Assembly (NCBI GenBank): GCA_003268905.1 | Contig: QLTU01000003.1 | Span: 124,001-188,000, forward strand | Direction: 5' to 3' | DNA length: 64,000 nucleotides | From: Acidovorax defluvii | Lineage (GTDB): Bacteria; Pseudomonadota; Gammaproteobacteria; Burkholderiales; Burkholderiaceae_C | Shown here: positions 27,874 to 37,835 of the stretch, one piece after another | Layout of the letters: every line of letters starts with the position of its first letter | Numbering within the stretch: position 1 is the stretch's first letter | Program-made: the position numbers and the translations under genes | Notes under the pieces: generated by a model | The model's input: only the letters and a program-made list of their open reading frames with translations | What the model was told of the DNA's origin: nothing | The model's database searches: none

Positions 27874-29229
27874 ATGACCACCACCCTCCAAGACTGCCGC
27901 GCTCTCGACGCGCAAGACCGCCTCGCACCGCTGCGCGAGCACTTCACGCTGCCACCCGGCGTGATCTACCTCGATGGCAATTCGCTGGGCGTGGCACCCA
28001 AGGCCACCGCCGCCCGCGTGGCCGATGTGGTCACGCGCGAATGGGGGGCCGACCTCATCCAGTCCTGGAACACCGCCAGCTGGTTTGACCTGCCCCAACG
28101 CCTGGGCAACCAGCTGGCCCCTTTGATCGGCGCGGGCCCGAATGAGGTGGTGTGCACCGACAGCACCTCCATCAATCTCTACAAGGTACTGAGCGCGGCG
28201 CTGAACATCGCCCGCGAAGACAGCCCCGCGCGCCGCCGCATCGTGAGCGAGCGCAGCAACTTCCCCACCGACCTCTACATTGCCGAAGGCCTGTGCAAGG
28301 AGCGCGGGCTGGAGCTGGTGCTGGTGGAGCCCCAGGACATTGCCACCGCCCTCACCAGCGATGTGGCCGTGCTCATGCTCACGCATGTGAACTACCGCAC
28401 CGGCGCCATGCACGACATGGCCGCCATCACCGCCGCCGCCCATGCGGCCGGCATCCTGTGCGTGTGGGACCTGGCGCACAGCGCGGGTGCAGTGCCCGTC
28501 GATCTGCATGCTGCAGGAGCCGATTTCGAGGAATGGAGAGCGTCGAAATCTGCCGATTTCGCGGTGGGCTGCGGCTACAAGTATTTGAACGGCGGCCCTG
28601 GCGCCCCCGCCTTTGAGTGGGTGCACCCGCGCCACGCCAGTCGGCCGGGTTTGAAGTTCATGCAGCCACTGTCGGGCTGGTGGGGCCACGCCACGCCATT
28701 TGCATTCACACCCGACTACCAGCCCGCACCGGGCATCACGCGCTATCTGTGCGGCACGCAGCCCATCATCAGCCTGTCGGCCCTGCAATGAGGACTGGAT
28801 GTGTTCACTGCCGCCGAAGCCCTGGGCGGCATGGCGGCGCTGCGCACCAAGTCGCTGGCGCTGACCGACCTGTTCATCCAGCTGGTGGAAGAACGCTGCG
28901 CGGGCCACGGCCTGGGCCTGGCCACCCCGCGCGAGCATGCCCGGCGCGGCTCGCAGGTGTGCTGGACCCGTGACGAAGGCGCAGGCGTCCATGGCCAGGG
29001 CAGCGGCGCCTACGCCATCGTGCAGGCCCTCATCGCGCGCGGCGTGATCGGCGACTTCCGCAAAGGGGATGGCGGCAACGGCCCGCACAAGGACATCCTG
29101 CGCTTTGGCTTCACGCCGCTGTACATCGGCTTTGAAGACGTGTGGAACGCCGTGGAGCACCTGCGCCAGGTGCTGGAGAGCGGCGAATGGCAAAAGCCTG
29201 AGTTCAACCAGACCCACGCAGTGACCTGA
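27874..29229 (+). pseudogene. kynU: kynureninase with in-frame TGA
   Basis: The gene encodes a PLP enzyme cleaving kynurenine to anthranilate and alanine. Motifs include [33 protein letters not shown] and the PLP lysine in [12 protein letters not shown]. The frame is broken by TGA at 28789-28791, after SALQ. The same frame then continues with the expected C-terminal part ([14 protein letters not shown] ... [17 protein letters not shown]) to 29229. The truncated 305-residue product would lack the small domain, so function is doubtful. A single-base change (TGC or TGG to TGA) or a sequencing error would explain it. Confidence 0.85.
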
Positions 29230-29247
29230 ACCGAGAGGAAAACCACC

Positions 29248-30114
29248 ATGTGCCCCTTTTCCCAAAACCCTGCCAGCGCAACGCCCGAATCCATCGTGCA
29301 TGCCGAGCGCGCCCAGCTCGACTTCAGCCAGAGCATGAGCTACGGCGACTATCTGCAGCTGGACGCCATCCTCAGCGCGCAAAAGCCGCTGTCGCCCGCG
29401 CACGACGAGATGCTGTTCATCGTGCAGCACCAGACCAGCGAGCTGTGGATGAAGCTCATGCTGCACGAGCTGCGCGCCGCCATCGGCCACATCGCAGGCG
29501 ATGCGTTGCAGCCCGCGTTCAAGATGCTGGCGCGCGTGTCAAAGATCATGGAGCAGCTGGTGCACGCCTGGGATGTGCTGGCCACCATGACGCCGCCCGA
29601 ATACAGCGCCATGCGGCCCTATCTGGGCAGCTCCAGCGGGTTTCAGAGCTACCAGTACCGCAGCATCGAATTCGCCCTGGGCAACAAAAACCGCGCCATG
29701 CTGCAGCCCCACGCCCACCGACCCGACCTGCTGGCCCAGGTGCAGGCCGCCTTCGAGGCCCCATCGTTGTACGACGAAGCCCTGCGCCTGCTGGCCCGGC
29801 GCGGCCTTCCCGTGCCCGCCAGCCACACCGACCGCGACTGGACGCTGCCCTACGCCGAAAGCGATGCGGTGGAGCGCGCCTGGCTCACCGTGTACCGCGA
29901 CCCCGCGCAGCACTGGGACCTGTACCAGCTGGGCGAGGAGCTCACCGACCTCGAAGACGCCTTTCGCCTCTGGCGCTTTCGCCATGTGACCACGGTGGAA
30001 CGCATCATCGGCTTCAAGCGCGGCACGGGCGGCACCGGCGGCGTGAGCTACCTGCGCAAGATGCTGGATGTGGTGCTGTTTCCCGAAATCTGGAAACTGC
30101 GCACCGATCTGTAA
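29248..30114 (+). CDS. kynA: tryptophan 2,3-dioxygenase
   Basis: The 288-residue haem enzyme opens the tryptophan indole ring to N-formylkynurenine. Family motifs are [41 protein letters not shown] and the C-terminal [23 protein letters not shown], which carries the haem-ligand His and a substrate-binding loop. Length is typical. An AGAGG-type ribosome-binding site precedes the ATG. It is 18 bp after the kynU stop, and a repeat copy follows it. Confidence 0.95.
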   Translation: MCPFSQNPASATPESIVHAERAQLDFSQSMSYGDYLQLDAILSAQKPLSPAHDEMLFIVQHQTSELWMKLMLHELRAAIGHIAGDALQPAFKMLARVSKIMEQLVHAWDVLATMTPPEYSAMRPYLGSSSGFQSYQYRSIEFALGNKNRAMLQPHAHRPDLLAQVQAAFEAPSLYDEALRLLARRGLPVPASHTDRDWTLPYAESDAVERAWLTVYRDPAQHWDLYQLGEELTDLEDAFRLWRFRHVTTVERIIGFKRGTGGTGGVSYLRKMLDVVLFPEIWKLRTDL

Positions 30115-30175
30115 AATTTGAGCCAAATCGGCCTCTAGCCCTTGTGTATAAAGCGCGAGCAGCTATTAAAAGCAG
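30115..30175. repeat. dispersed palindromic repeat copy
   Basis: The sequence atcggcctctagcccttgtg followed by aaagcgcgagcagctattaaa lies directly after kynA and before the MFS gene. An in-frame TTG in this repeat could be mis-annotated as the MFS start. Confidence 0.8.
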
Positions 30176-30270
30176 AGTGCCACCACCGCGACAGCGCCTG
30201 CACGCGGCGGCTGGTAGTCTGCTTCCTGCGCACGACGCCCCGCCCCGCAACCATTTCCGCTTCACCGCCT

Positions 30271-31569
30271 GTGCCCCATCCCGACACCGCCCCCACACAC
30301 CCGCCGCCTGCCACGCCAGTGGCACCCCTGCCACCATCGAAGGCCACGCTGTGGTTCATGCTGCTGGCGCTGCTCTCGGCCTTTGCGCTGAGCCAGGCCT
30401 ACCGCACCGTCACCGCCATCATGGCTCCGGGCCTGCAGGGCGACTTTGGCCTTTCGCCAGCGTCGCTGGGGGCGTTTGCCGGGCTGTTTGGCCTGTCGTT
30501 TGGCGTGACGCAATTTTTCATGGGCATCGGCATGGACCTGTATGGCCTGCGCCGCACACTGCTCAGCGCCTTTCCGCTGGCCATTGCCGGCGCTGCCGTG
30601 TCGGCCTGGGCACCCAACTACGGCTGGCTGATGTTGGGGCAGCTGCTCATTGGCGTGGGCTGCGCGCCCGCCTTTCTGGCCTGCACGGTGTTCATAGCGC
30701 GGCATTTTCCGGCTTCGCGCTTTGCATTTCTGTCGGGCGTGGGCATGGGCGTGGGCGGGCTGGGCCTGCTGCTCACCGGCACGCCGCTGGCCTGGCTGGT
30801 GCAGCAGTGGGGTTGGCGCAGCGGCTTTGTGCTGCTGGCCGTGCTGTCGGCGCTGGCGTGGCTCTTGATCTGGCGCCGCGTGCACGAGCCCGCCCTGGCC
30901 GGCCCGGCACCTGCACGCGAGCGCTGGGGCACCGCCGTGCGCCGCTACGGCGCGCTGTTCATGCTGCCGCACACGCTGGGCATCTTGCTGCTGGGCATGG
31001 TGGGCTACGCCTCGTTTCTGGCGCTGCGCGGGCTGTGGATTGGCCCGATGCTGATCGACCGCTATGCGTTCACGCTGGTCGAGAGCGGCAACATGGCCCT
31101 GGGCATGTCGCTGATTTCACTGTTCAGCCCGGCCTTTTTTGGCCGCATCGACCCCGGCCCGGCACGCCGGCGCGCCTGGATGGCCAACTTTTCGCTGCTG
31201 GTGGCAGCGCTCTACCTCGCCCTGGGGCTGGTGCACCACGCCACGCTGAACCTGGCGCTGGTGGTGTGCATTGCGCTGCTGTCGGGTTACTCGGTGCTGC
31301 AGTATTCGGACGTGCGCTCGTCGTACCCGCCCGACCTGACGGGGCGCGCGCTGTCGGTGTTCACCATGGCCATGTTTCTGGGCGTGGGCCTTGTGCAGTG
31401 GCTCACCGGCTGGGTCGCCAGCTGGGCGCAGGACCAGGGGCTGGAGCCCTACCGCGCGGTGATGGCCACCATTGCCGCGCTGTTGGCGCTGGGCTCGATC
31501 GCGTTTCGCTGGCTGCCGGCATCGCCGCTGCTGCAACCACCCGGGGCGCCCGGCAAAGAATCTGCATAA
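30271..31569 (+). CDS. MFS transporter
   Basis: The protein of about 432 residues has a Pro-rich N terminus and then about 12 membrane segments, starting LWFMLLALLSAFALSQAYRTV. The loop GIGMDLYGLRRTLL has the MFS A-motif position, and WRSGFVLLAVLSALAWLL is a typical helix. The start is uncertain: I chose GTG 30271 because the only earlier in-frame start is a TTG inside the repeat; ATG 30358 is also possible. Its place after kynA suggests transport of tryptophan-related or aromatic compounds, but this is only context. Confidence 0.8.
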   Translation: MPHPDTAPTHPPPATPVAPLPPSKATLWFMLLALLSAFALSQAYRTVTAIMAPGLQGDFGLSPASLGAFAGLFGLSFGVTQFFMGIGMDLYGLRRTLLSAFPLAIAGAAVSAWAPNYGWLMLGQLLIGVGCAPAFLACTVFIARHFPASRFAFLSGVGMGVGGLGLLLTGTPLAWLVQQWGWRSGFVLLAVLSALAWLLIWRRVHEPALAGPAPARERWGTAVRRYGALFMLPHTLGILLLGMVGYASFLALRGLWIGPMLIDRYAFTLVESGNMALGMSLISLFSPAFFGRIDPGPARRRAWMANFSLLVAALYLALGLVHHATLNLALVVCIALLSGYSVLQYSDVRSSYPPDLTGRALSVFTMAMFLGVGLVQWLTGWVASWAQDQGLEPYRAVMATIAALLALGSIAFRWLPASPLLQPPGAPGKESA

Positions 31570-31624
31570 AAAGGCGTGTCAGCGCTTACGGGGAAAGCGC
31601 TGACAGCTATATTTTTAATAGCAA
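31567..31624. repeat. dispersed palindromic repeat copy
   Basis: The arms gtcagcgctta and aaagcgctgacagctat form a near-perfect palindrome, followed by A/T-rich atttttaatag. It fills the gap between the convergent MFS and monooxygenase genes. Confidence 0.8.
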
Positions 31625-32833
31625 TCAAAGCGAGCTGGCGCTGGAGCCGTCGCCCCGGTACAGCCAGGGCACGTCCAGCAGCCGCTCGCCCAGCAGGCGC
31701 AGCGACAGGTCGCGCGCCCAGCGCACGGGGCCCGTGGCGTGAAAGATGCGGCCGTTGCGCGTGGAGCGGGCCTGCACGCGCGCATTGCGCTGCCAGCGGT
31801 TGAGCGCGTAGCGGCGCAGGCGCAGCGGCACATCCAGGTCGTGCATGGCCAGCGCGCGTTGCAGCTCGGCGGCGTCTTCGATGGCCATGCCGGCGCCCTG
31901 GGCCAGATAGGGGCGCATGGGATGGGCGGCGTCGCCCAGCAAGGCAACAACGCCCTGGGCCATGTCGGCCGGCCCGCGCACAGGGGGACGGTCGCACAGC
32001 GGCCACAGGCGCCAGCCACCACCCGCCTCGGCCACACCGCGCACCGCCTCCTGCAGCGCGGTGCAAGTGCCCTTTAGCGCCGTTTCCAGGTCGGCGCTGT
32101 TGGCCGCGTGGTCCCAGTTTTCCAGGTCGTTCGGCGCGGGGCCCTGCACGATGACCACCAGGTTCTGCAGCTCGCCCCGGCGCACGGGGTACTGCACCAC
32201 ATGCAGGCGCGGCCCCAGCCAGGCGGTGATATGGCGGGTACGCAGCGCCTTGGGCAACGCATGCTGCGGCACCAGGGCGCGGTAGGCCAGGTGCCCCGTC
32301 ACACGCGGGCGCTGGTCGCCCAGCAGCTGCGCGCGGGTGCGGCTCCACAGGCCGTCTGCCGCCACCAGGGCATCCCCCTCCACGTCCTTGCCGCGGCTGG
32401 TGCGCACCGTCACCACGTCCTCGGCGTCGGTGAAGCGGTCGATCGCGTGGTCCAGATGAAATTGCGTGTCGGTGTATTTGCCAACGGCGGCCAGCAGCAG
32501 GCCATGCAGGTCGGCACGGTGGATGGTGGCGTAGGCCGCACCGTAGCGCTCAACTGCCGTGGTGCCCAGGGGCAGCGCAGCCAGTTCATGGCCCGTGAGC
32601 GCGCTGCGCACCTGCAGCCGTTCAGGAAATACCGCCACATCCTGCAGCGGCCGCTGCAAACCCCAAGCCTGCAGGCGGCGCACCACATTGGGCCCCAACT
32701 GCACGCCTGCACCCACCTCGGTGAATGCGGCGGCGCGCTCATACAGCCGCACCTCCCACCCCGCGCGCGATGCACCCAGGGAGGCTGCCAAACCGCCAAT
32801 GCCGCCCCCCGCGATCAACAACTGTTTTCTCAT
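31625..32833 (-). CDS. FAD-dependent monooxygenase, salicylate/3-hydroxybenzoate hydroxylase type
   Basis: The 402-residue class A flavoprotein hydroxylase has the GxGxxG dinucleotide motif at the N terminus (LLIAGGGIGGLAASLG), the DG motif (ALVAADGLWSRTR), and the GD motif (VVALLGDAAHPMRPYLAQGAGMAIEDA). Members hydroxylate or decarboxylate monocyclic aromatic acids using NAD(P)H and O2. The substrate is not known; 3-hydroxybenzoate, salicylate or anthranilate-like acids are candidates. The kyn genes, which yield anthranilate, are on the opposite strand nearby. Confidence 0.88.
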   Translation of the reverse strand: MRKQLLIAGGGIGGLAASLGASRAGWEVRLYERAAAFTEVGAGVQLGPNVVRRLQAWGLQRPLQDVAVFPERLQVRSALTGHELAALPLGTTAVERYGAAYATIHRADLHGLLLAAVGKYTDTQFHLDHAIDRFTDAEDVVTVRTSRGKDVEGDALVAADGLWSRTRAQLLGDQRPRVTGHLAYRALVPQHALPKALRTRHITAWLGPRLHVVQYPVRRGELQNLVVIVQGPAPNDLENWDHAANSADLETALKGTCTALQEAVRGVAEAGGGWRLWPLCDRPPVRGPADMAQGVVALLGDAAHPMRPYLAQGAGMAIEDAAELQRALAMHDLDVPLRLRRYALNRWQRNARVQARSTRNGRIFHATGPVRWARDLSLRLLGERLLDVPWLYRGDGSSASSL

Positions 32834-32877
32834 CCTCCCATTGTGCCGCGCGCCGCCGACGCCCGGCCGGGTCGCGC

Positions 32878-32942
32878 GCGTTTGGGCGCTTGGGTGTTTG
32901 GGTGTTTGGGCGTTTTTACGCTTTGTCGTTTTGGCGTTTGGC
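32878..32942. repeat. G/T-rich short tandem-like repeat
   Basis: The unit gtttggg/cgtttt is repeated imperfectly about seven times (cgcttgggtgtttgggtgtt and onward) between the monooxygenase start and the acnA stop. No function is evident. Confidence 0.6.
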
Positions 32943-32946
32943 CCTG

Positions 32947-35904
32947 TCAGGAGCCCGCCAGCAGCTGGCGCAGCACGAACGGCAAGATGCCACCCGCCCG
33001 GTAGTAGTCCACTTCGATCGGCGTGTCGATGCGCAGCGTGACCACCACTTGCTGGCGCGTGCCGTCTTCGCGGTGAATGACCAGCGTGGCATCGCTTTGC
33101 GGGGTGAGCGCGGCGTCGGGCAGCACATCAATCACCTCGGCACCTGTCAGGCCCAGCGATTGCCACGAATCGGCGCCCTTGAACTGCAGCGGCAGCACGC
33201 CCATGCCCACCAGGTTGGAGCGGTGGATGCGCTCAAAGCTGCGCGCCACCACGGCCTTGATGCCCAGCAGCTGCGTGCCCTTGGCGGCCCAGTCACGGCT
33301 GGAGCCGGTGCCGTATTCCTCGCCGGCAAACACCACCGTGGGTGTCTCTTGTGCCATGTATTGCATGGCCGCGTCGAAGATGAACATCTTCTCGCCCCGC
33401 AGCGGCCCTTCGTTCTGGAACACCGTGACGCCGCCTTCCTCGCGCGAGCCATCGGCCGTGGGTGCAATCATGAGGTTCTTGATGCGCACGTTGGCGAAGG
33501 TGCCGCGCACCATCACATCGTGGTTGCCGCGGCGCGCGCCGTAGCTGTTGAAGTCGGCCTTTTGCACGCCGTGCTGCACCAGCCACTGGCCGGCGGGCGA
33601 GCTGGCCTTGATGGAGCCAGCGGGCGAGATATGGTCGGTGGTGATGGAATCGCCAAACAGCGCCATGATGCGAGCACCCTGCACTGTTATTTGGCCGTTT
33701 TGGCCTGTAGCGCCCACCCCTTCTGCGCTAGCAGCTCCTTTTTCGAGAGCGAAATTGGCAAAAAATGGCGGCTCGGCAATGTAGGTGCTGGCAGGCCAGG
33801 TGTAGGTGGTGCCGGCCACCCCCTTGATTTTTTTCCACAGCTTGCCAGGGTCGGTGGCGACCTTGGCGTAGTTTTCGCGAAAGGCCTTGCCCTTCATGGC
33901 GAACTTCATGAGCCGGTGAATCTCGTCGCTGCTCGGCCAGATATCGCCCAGGTAAATGTCTTTGCCCCCCTTGCCCTGGCCCACGGGCTCGGTCATCAGG
34001 TCCCTGAGCACCGTGCCGGCAATCGCATAAGCCACCACCAGCGGCGGACTGGCCAGAAAGTTGGCCTTGAGGTTGGGGTGGATGCGCGCCTCGAAGTTGC
34101 GGTTGCCGGACAGCACGGCCGCGCACACCAGGTCATTGCTGGTGATGACCTCATTGAGCTCGGGCGTCAAATCGCCCGCATTGCCAATGCAGGTGGTGCA
34201 GCCGTAGCCCGCCAGTGCAAAGCCCAGCTTTTCCAGGTAAGGCAGCAAGCCGGTTTCTGTGAGGTATTCGGTCACGATGCGCGAGCCGGGTGCGAGCGAA
34301 GTCTTGATGTGCGGCTGCACCCTGAGCCCCGCCTCCACGGCTTTCTTGGCCAGCAGGCCAGCCGCCAGCAGCACGCTGGGGTTGCTGGTGTTGGTGCAGC
34401 TGGTGATGGCAGCAATCAGCACGTCGCCATTGCCCACCGTGGGGTCGGTGCCCTTGGCAGGCAGCGTGGCCGCGCTGGCCTCTTCATGCGCAGTGGCCAG
34501 CGCCGGCTTGTTGGACTCCATCTCGGCCACAAAGCGCGGCGCCCCCATGGGGGTGGGCTTGCCATCTGGCGTGGCGCCAACCACCACCTCATCGCGGCGG
34601 TGGATGTGAAAGCGCGTGTGCAGCAAATCGGCTGGGCGGTTGAAGCCGTTGTCGGCATTGGACTTGCTGAACAGGTCGGCAAACTGGCCCGCCACCTTGC
34701 CCAGCTCGATGCGGTCTTGCGGGCGCCTGGGGCCAGCCAGGCTGGGGGTGACTTGCCCCAGGTCGAGCTTCACGACCTGCGAGTAATCCACCTCGCCCGC
34801 CAGCGGCACGCCAAACAGCCCCTGGGCCCTGAAATAGGCCTCGAATGCTTCGATCTCACTCTTGGTGCGGCCCGTGCCCTTGAAGTACTCGATGGTTCGC
34901 TCATCCACCGGGAAAAAGCCCATGGTGGCACCATATTCTGGCGCCATGTTGCCGATGGTGGCGCGATCGGGCAGCGCCAGGGTGCGCGTGCCCTCGCCAA
35001 AAAATTCGACAAACTTGCCCACCACCTTGTGCTGGCGCAGGATTTCGGTCACGGTGAGCACCAGGTCAGTGGCGGTGACGCCTTCGCGCAGCTGGCCGGT
35101 GAGTTCCATGCCCACCACATCGGGGGTCAAAAAATACACCGGCTGGCCCAGCATGGCGGCTTCGGCCTCGATGCCGCCCACGCCCCAGCCCACCACGCCA
35201 ATGCCGTTGATCATGGTGGTGTGGCTGTCGGTGCCCACCAGGGTGTCGGGGTAGTACACAGGGAGTGCGCCGGCCTTCGCCGACGCGTAGCCCTCCTTGC
35301 GCTTGTGAACGCCGCGCGCCAGGTATTCGAGGTTGACCTGGTGCACGATGCCAAAGCCCGGCGGCACCACGCCAAAGGTGTCAAAGGCCTGCATGCCCCA
35401 TTTCATGAACTCGTAGCGCTCGCGGTTGCGCTGAAATTCGAGCTTCATGTTCAGGTCGAGCGAATTCTTCTGGCCGTAGTGATCGACCATGATGGAGTGG
35501 TCCACCACCAAGTCCACGGGCACCAGAGGCTCGATCTTCTTGGGGTTCTTGCCCAGCTTGGCAGCCACGCTGCGCATGGCGGCCAGGTCGGCCAGCAGCG
35601 GCACACCGGTGAAGTCCTGCAACACCACGCGCGAAACGACAAACGGGATCTCATCCTTGCGCGCGGCCTGGGGCGCCCATTGGGCGAGTTGTTGCACATG
35701 CTCGGCAGTCACTTTGCGCCCATCGCAATTGCGCAGCACCGATTCGAGCACGATGCGAATCGACACGGGCAATCGGTTGACCTGTGGAAACTGCCTGGCC
35801 AGCGCGGGCAGAGAATACAACTGGCCTGCTTTGCCGGACGCAGTCTTGAAACTCTTCAGCGTGGAGGCAAAAGCGTGGCGGGCGGGCTTGGACGACGAGG
35901 CCAT
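32947..35904 (-). CDS. acnA: aconitate hydratase AcnA with repeat-derived linker segment
   Basis: The 985-residue enzyme isomerises citrate and isocitrate. The 4Fe-4S ligands are in SCTNTSNP and CTTCIGNAG. Domain 4 begins at [18 protein letters not shown], and the [19 protein letters not shown] and [16 protein letters not shown] active-site motifs are intact. It is longer than the roughly 890-residue E. coli AcnA, through several small insertions. Residues about 719-741, just before domain 4, are encoded by a copy of the dispersed palindromic repeat. They sit in the interdomain linker, where extra length should be tolerated. Confidence 0.95.
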   Translation of the reverse strand: MASSSKPARHAFASTLKSFKTASGKAGQLYSLPALARQFPQVNRLPVSIRIVLESVLRNCDGRKVTAEHVQQLAQWAPQAARKDEIPFVVSRVVLQDFTGVPLLADLAAMRSVAAKLGKNPKKIEPLVPVDLVVDHSIMVDHYGQKNSLDLNMKLEFQRNRERYEFMKWGMQAFDTFGVVPPGFGIVHQVNLEYLARGVHKRKEGYASAKAGALPVYYPDTLVGTDSHTTMINGIGVVGWGVGGIEAEAAMLGQPVYFLTPDVVGMELTGQLREGVTATDLVLTVTEILRQHKVVGKFVEFFGEGTRTLALPDRATIGNMAPEYGATMGFFPVDERTIEYFKGTGRTKSEIEAFEAYFRAQGLFGVPLAGEVDYSQVVKLDLGQVTPSLAGPRRPQDRIELGKVAGQFADLFSKSNADNGFNRPADLLHTRFHIHRRDEVVVGATPDGKPTPMGAPRFVAEMESNKPALATAHEEASAATLPAKGTDPTVGNGDVLIAAITSCTNTSNPSVLLAAGLLAKKAVEAGLRVQPHIKTSLAPGSRIVTEYLTETGLLPYLEKLGFALAGYGCTTCIGNAGDLTPELNEVITSNDLVCAAVLSGNRNFEARIHPNLKANFLASPPLVVAYAIAGTVLRDLMTEPVGQGKGGKDIYLGDIWPSSDEIHRLMKFAMKGKAFRENYAKVATDPGKLWKKIKGVAGTTYTWPASTYIAEPPFFANFALEKGAASAEGVGATGQNGQITVQGARIMALFGDSITTDHISPAGSIKASSPAGQWLVQHGVQKADFNSYGARRGNHDVMVRGTFANVRIKNLMIAPTADGSREEGGVTVFQNEGPLRGEKMFIFDAAMQYMAQETPTVVFAGEEYGTGSSRDWAAKGTQLLGIKAVVARSFERIHRSNLVGMGVLPLQFKGADSWQSLGLTGAEVIDVLPDAALTPQSDATLVIHREDGTRQQVVVTLRIDTPIEVDYYRAGGILPFVLRQLLAGS
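33684..33750. repeat. palindromic repeat copy inside acnA
   Basis: The sequence ttttggcctgtagcgccc ... ctgcgctagcagctcctttt shares both arms with the intergenic repeat. It is read on the minus strand as an open linker segment of AcnA ([16 protein letters not shown]). Confidence 0.75.
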
Positions 35905-36312
35905 GGTGAACTCCGGTAAGGAACAACAAGGCCTATTCTGGCAGTCTCACCGGGCGGTGCAATCGTGGGGCCATACAGAAACAGGCGCCATACTGTTTCA
36001 CGTGCGAGATGGGAGTCGGCCCCGCACGGGCGTTGCACCCGCTATTGCCCATTGCTGCCACAGCGGGCCTGCCATGCAATACCGTGAGCTCTCTAGTGTG
36101 CAGCGTTACAAATAGAACGCTTGTGCTATTTCAATCAGGTCGCAGCAGATTCTGCCGTCTTCGTTCAGAACCAGAGAATGACAGGCCGGGTAATACGCGC
36201 ATCCATTTATGCTTTATCGCACGTTATTGCGGCCGATCAAGACAAAGCGGGCGGGCAGCCATGCGCGCCACCGCGGCAATTGCCACCCACCCCTTGCGGA
36301 GTGAATGGCCAT
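35905..36312. other. intergenic region upstream of acnA, about 410 bp
   Basis: No gene is supported. Open frames on the plus strand lack coding character and merge into the IS antisense frame. The stretch next to acnA should hold its promoter, but no clear -35/-10 pair was picked out. The far end is the hairpin at 36313-36341. Confidence 0.55.
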
Positions 36313-36341
36313 AAAAAAAGTCCGCCAAGGCGGACTTTTTG
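36313..36341 (-). terminator. terminator of the H-NS gene, now separated by the IS
   Basis: An 8-bp perfect stem (agtccgcc / ggcggact, loop aa) is flanked by a run of A on the left and T on the right, so it works on either strand. On the minus strand it would end the H-NS transcript. Its T-rich right edge (actttttg) is the target site of the IS. Confidence 0.85.
36334..36341. repeat. 8-bp target site duplication, left copy
   Basis: The bases actttttg directly abut the left inverted repeat and are identical to 37836-37843. Confidence 0.92.
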
Positions 36342-36372
36342 GGCTCTATGCCGTTTTGTGTGGAACTTGACA
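36342..36372. repeat. left terminal inverted repeat of the IS
   Basis: It starts ggctctatgccgttttgtgt and pairs with 37805-37835. The transposase stop codon lies 4 bp inside it. Confidence 0.9.
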
Positions 36373-36375
36373 ACC

Positions 36376-37698
36376 TCAAAGACACCGATGCACCCATCCA
36401 TCAGCCTGCGGCAATGCTGGTTGCAGCGGATTGAGCGGCAAATGCTTGAGCCTGGACATGCGCAAGTACGCGATGGCAATGAAGTTTCTGGCGGTTCTGA
36501 ATCCCCTGGCAGCTCGCTTGGCCTGCTGCAGCAAGCCGTTCATGGCCTCCACATAGGCGTTGCTGCGACTGTCCAGCATCCCGCGCACGACCGCCTCGAA
36601 TCGTTCGCTCAAGGTCTTGGCCAGTTTGCGGAACGGCTCCAGGCGGCTGCGCCGCGCCCAGCTCAGCCAGCCCTTCAATTCCTTGCTGGCATGCTCCCTG
36701 TCGTTGCCCGCCGCTGCACTGGCGTAGACCGCGCGCAGTGCCATCTTCAGGCGCCACGCCCGCGCACTCTTGAGCGTGCAGCGCTGCAGCCAGTGCATCG
36801 CGCTGGTTTGCCTGGCGCTCCAGTCCCCGGGATTGCGGCGCATACCCCAGGCCAAACTCTTGAGCAGCTTGCGGTCGTTGTCGCCCAAGGCCTCCTTGAT
36901 CGCCTGGGGCTGGGTGCTCATCTCTTGACGCCGCACCCCATCCATCGCCTCGTTGGCCATGGCAATGACATGGAAGCGGTCGTAGCTGATCTGGGCATCG
37001 GGCAACGCCAGTGCTACGCCCTTGGCGTAGGCCGCACTCATGTCCTGGCAGACATGTTCGATCTGGGCTGGATCGCCTGCGTGCGCCTTGAGGTCGGCAG
37101 CGAAGTCCACCACGCTTTGGTGATCACGCCCCTCGCAAGCAAACAACAGTCGCTTGGCATCGAGGTCGTGCACCACGGTGATGTAGTTCTGTCCCTTGCG
37201 CAGGCTGGTCTCGTCGATCCCCACCGTGCGCACCGTGCTCATGTCGTCCAGGGCGCGGGCCTGATTGACGTAGTACTCGATACGCCGCCACAGCGCCTTG
37301 TCCGCACAGCGCAGCAGTGCAGCCGCCTGGCGCACCGGCAGCGTCTGGCACAGAGACAAGGCCAGAGCTTCAAACAAGGCAGTAAAGCCGCTGCCTTCGC
37401 GTGCCCAGGGCACCTCCATCTGCGTCGTCTTGCCGCAGGCCGTGCAGGCAATGCGCGGTACCTGGGCGTGCAGCCAGGCCTCGTACTGAAAGAAGTCCAG
37501 GTGCCGCCATTGGCGCTTGAGCCGGTCATGCACGCCTTGCCCTGCAGCCTGGCAATGGGGGCACGTCAGGCGATTGGCCTTGCAGGTGAGCTCGAAGTCG
37601 ATGCGCCGACGTGCGGTGTCCAGTTCCACTTTCTCAACGCTCCACGGCTCCTGCAAACCCAGTGCGCTGGTGAACAGCGCCTCAATGCCAACACCCAT
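36376..37698 (-). CDS. ISL3 family transposase
   Basis: The 440-residue protein has an N-terminal zinc-ribbon region (LTCPHCQAAGQG ... IACTACGK), a helix-turn-helix-like segment (LPVRQAAALLRCADKALWRRI), and a DDE catalytic core: VGIDETSLRKGQ, DMSAAYAKGVALALP with DRFHV, and the late YVEAMNGLLQQAKRAARGF. The ATG at 37698 (MGVGIEALFTSALGLQ) has a GGAGG-like site upstream, while an earlier in-frame ATG overlaps the terminal region. The gene is intact and probably active. Confidence 0.95.
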   Translation of the reverse strand: MGVGIEALFTSALGLQEPWSVEKVELDTARRRIDFELTCKANRLTCPHCQAAGQGVHDRLKRQWRHLDFFQYEAWLHAQVPRIACTACGKTTQMEVPWAREGSGFTALFEALALSLCQTLPVRQAAALLRCADKALWRRIEYYVNQARALDDMSTVRTVGIDETSLRKGQNYITVVHDLDAKRLLFACEGRDHQSVVDFAADLKAHAGDPAQIEHVCQDMSAAYAKGVALALPDAQISYDRFHVIAMANEAMDGVRRQEMSTQPQAIKEALGDNDRKLLKSLAWGMRRNPGDWSARQTSAMHWLQRCTLKSARAWRLKMALRAVYASAAAGNDREHASKELKGWLSWARRSRLEPFRKLAKTLSERFEAVVRGMLDSRSNAYVEAMNGLLQQAKRAARGFRTARNFIAIAYLRMSRLKHLPLNPLQPALPQADGWVHRCL

Positions 37699-37804
37699 CT
37701 TGCAATCCTCCTCAGCAAAAAGCACCGCCCGGTGGATTTGTGGACAACTCGGATTGCCGAGTTGCCCACAAGCCCCACCGGGCTCCACTACGATGGATTC
37801 TCGC

Positions 37805-37835
37805 TGTCAAATTCCACACGAAACGACGAGGAACC
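37805..37835. repeat. right terminal inverted repeat of the IS
   Basis: It reads tgtcaaattccacacgaaac inward to outward and ends gaggaacc. It is followed directly by the second target copy. Confidence 0.9.

Larger units (their letters stand above)
36342..37835 (-). mobile_element. ISL3-family insertion sequence, complete, 1494 bp
   Basis: The element is bounded by 31-bp imperfect inverted repeats, with 24 of 31 positions matching, and by identical 8-bp direct repeats (actttttg). It contains one intact transposase gene filling most of its length. An 8-bp duplication and one transposase of about 440 residues fit the ISL3 family. The perfect duplication and intact gene point to a recent insertion. 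Confidence 0.95.

Noticed and set aside
27799-31624. Regularly recurring palindromes as a CRISPR array
   Set aside because: Copies are kilobases apart, in both orientations, without uniform spacers or cas genes.
29250-31742. 830-codon frame through kynA and the MFS gene in another frame
   Set aside because: Arg/Ala/Pro-rich out-of-frame translation. kynA and the MFS gene explain the region.
32725-35919. Very long open frame on the plus strand opposite acnA (over 1000 codons)
   Set aside because: It mirrors acnA codon by codon in a GC-rich genome. Its residues (many H, Q, G, A, R) have no family motifs. It is an antisense shadow.
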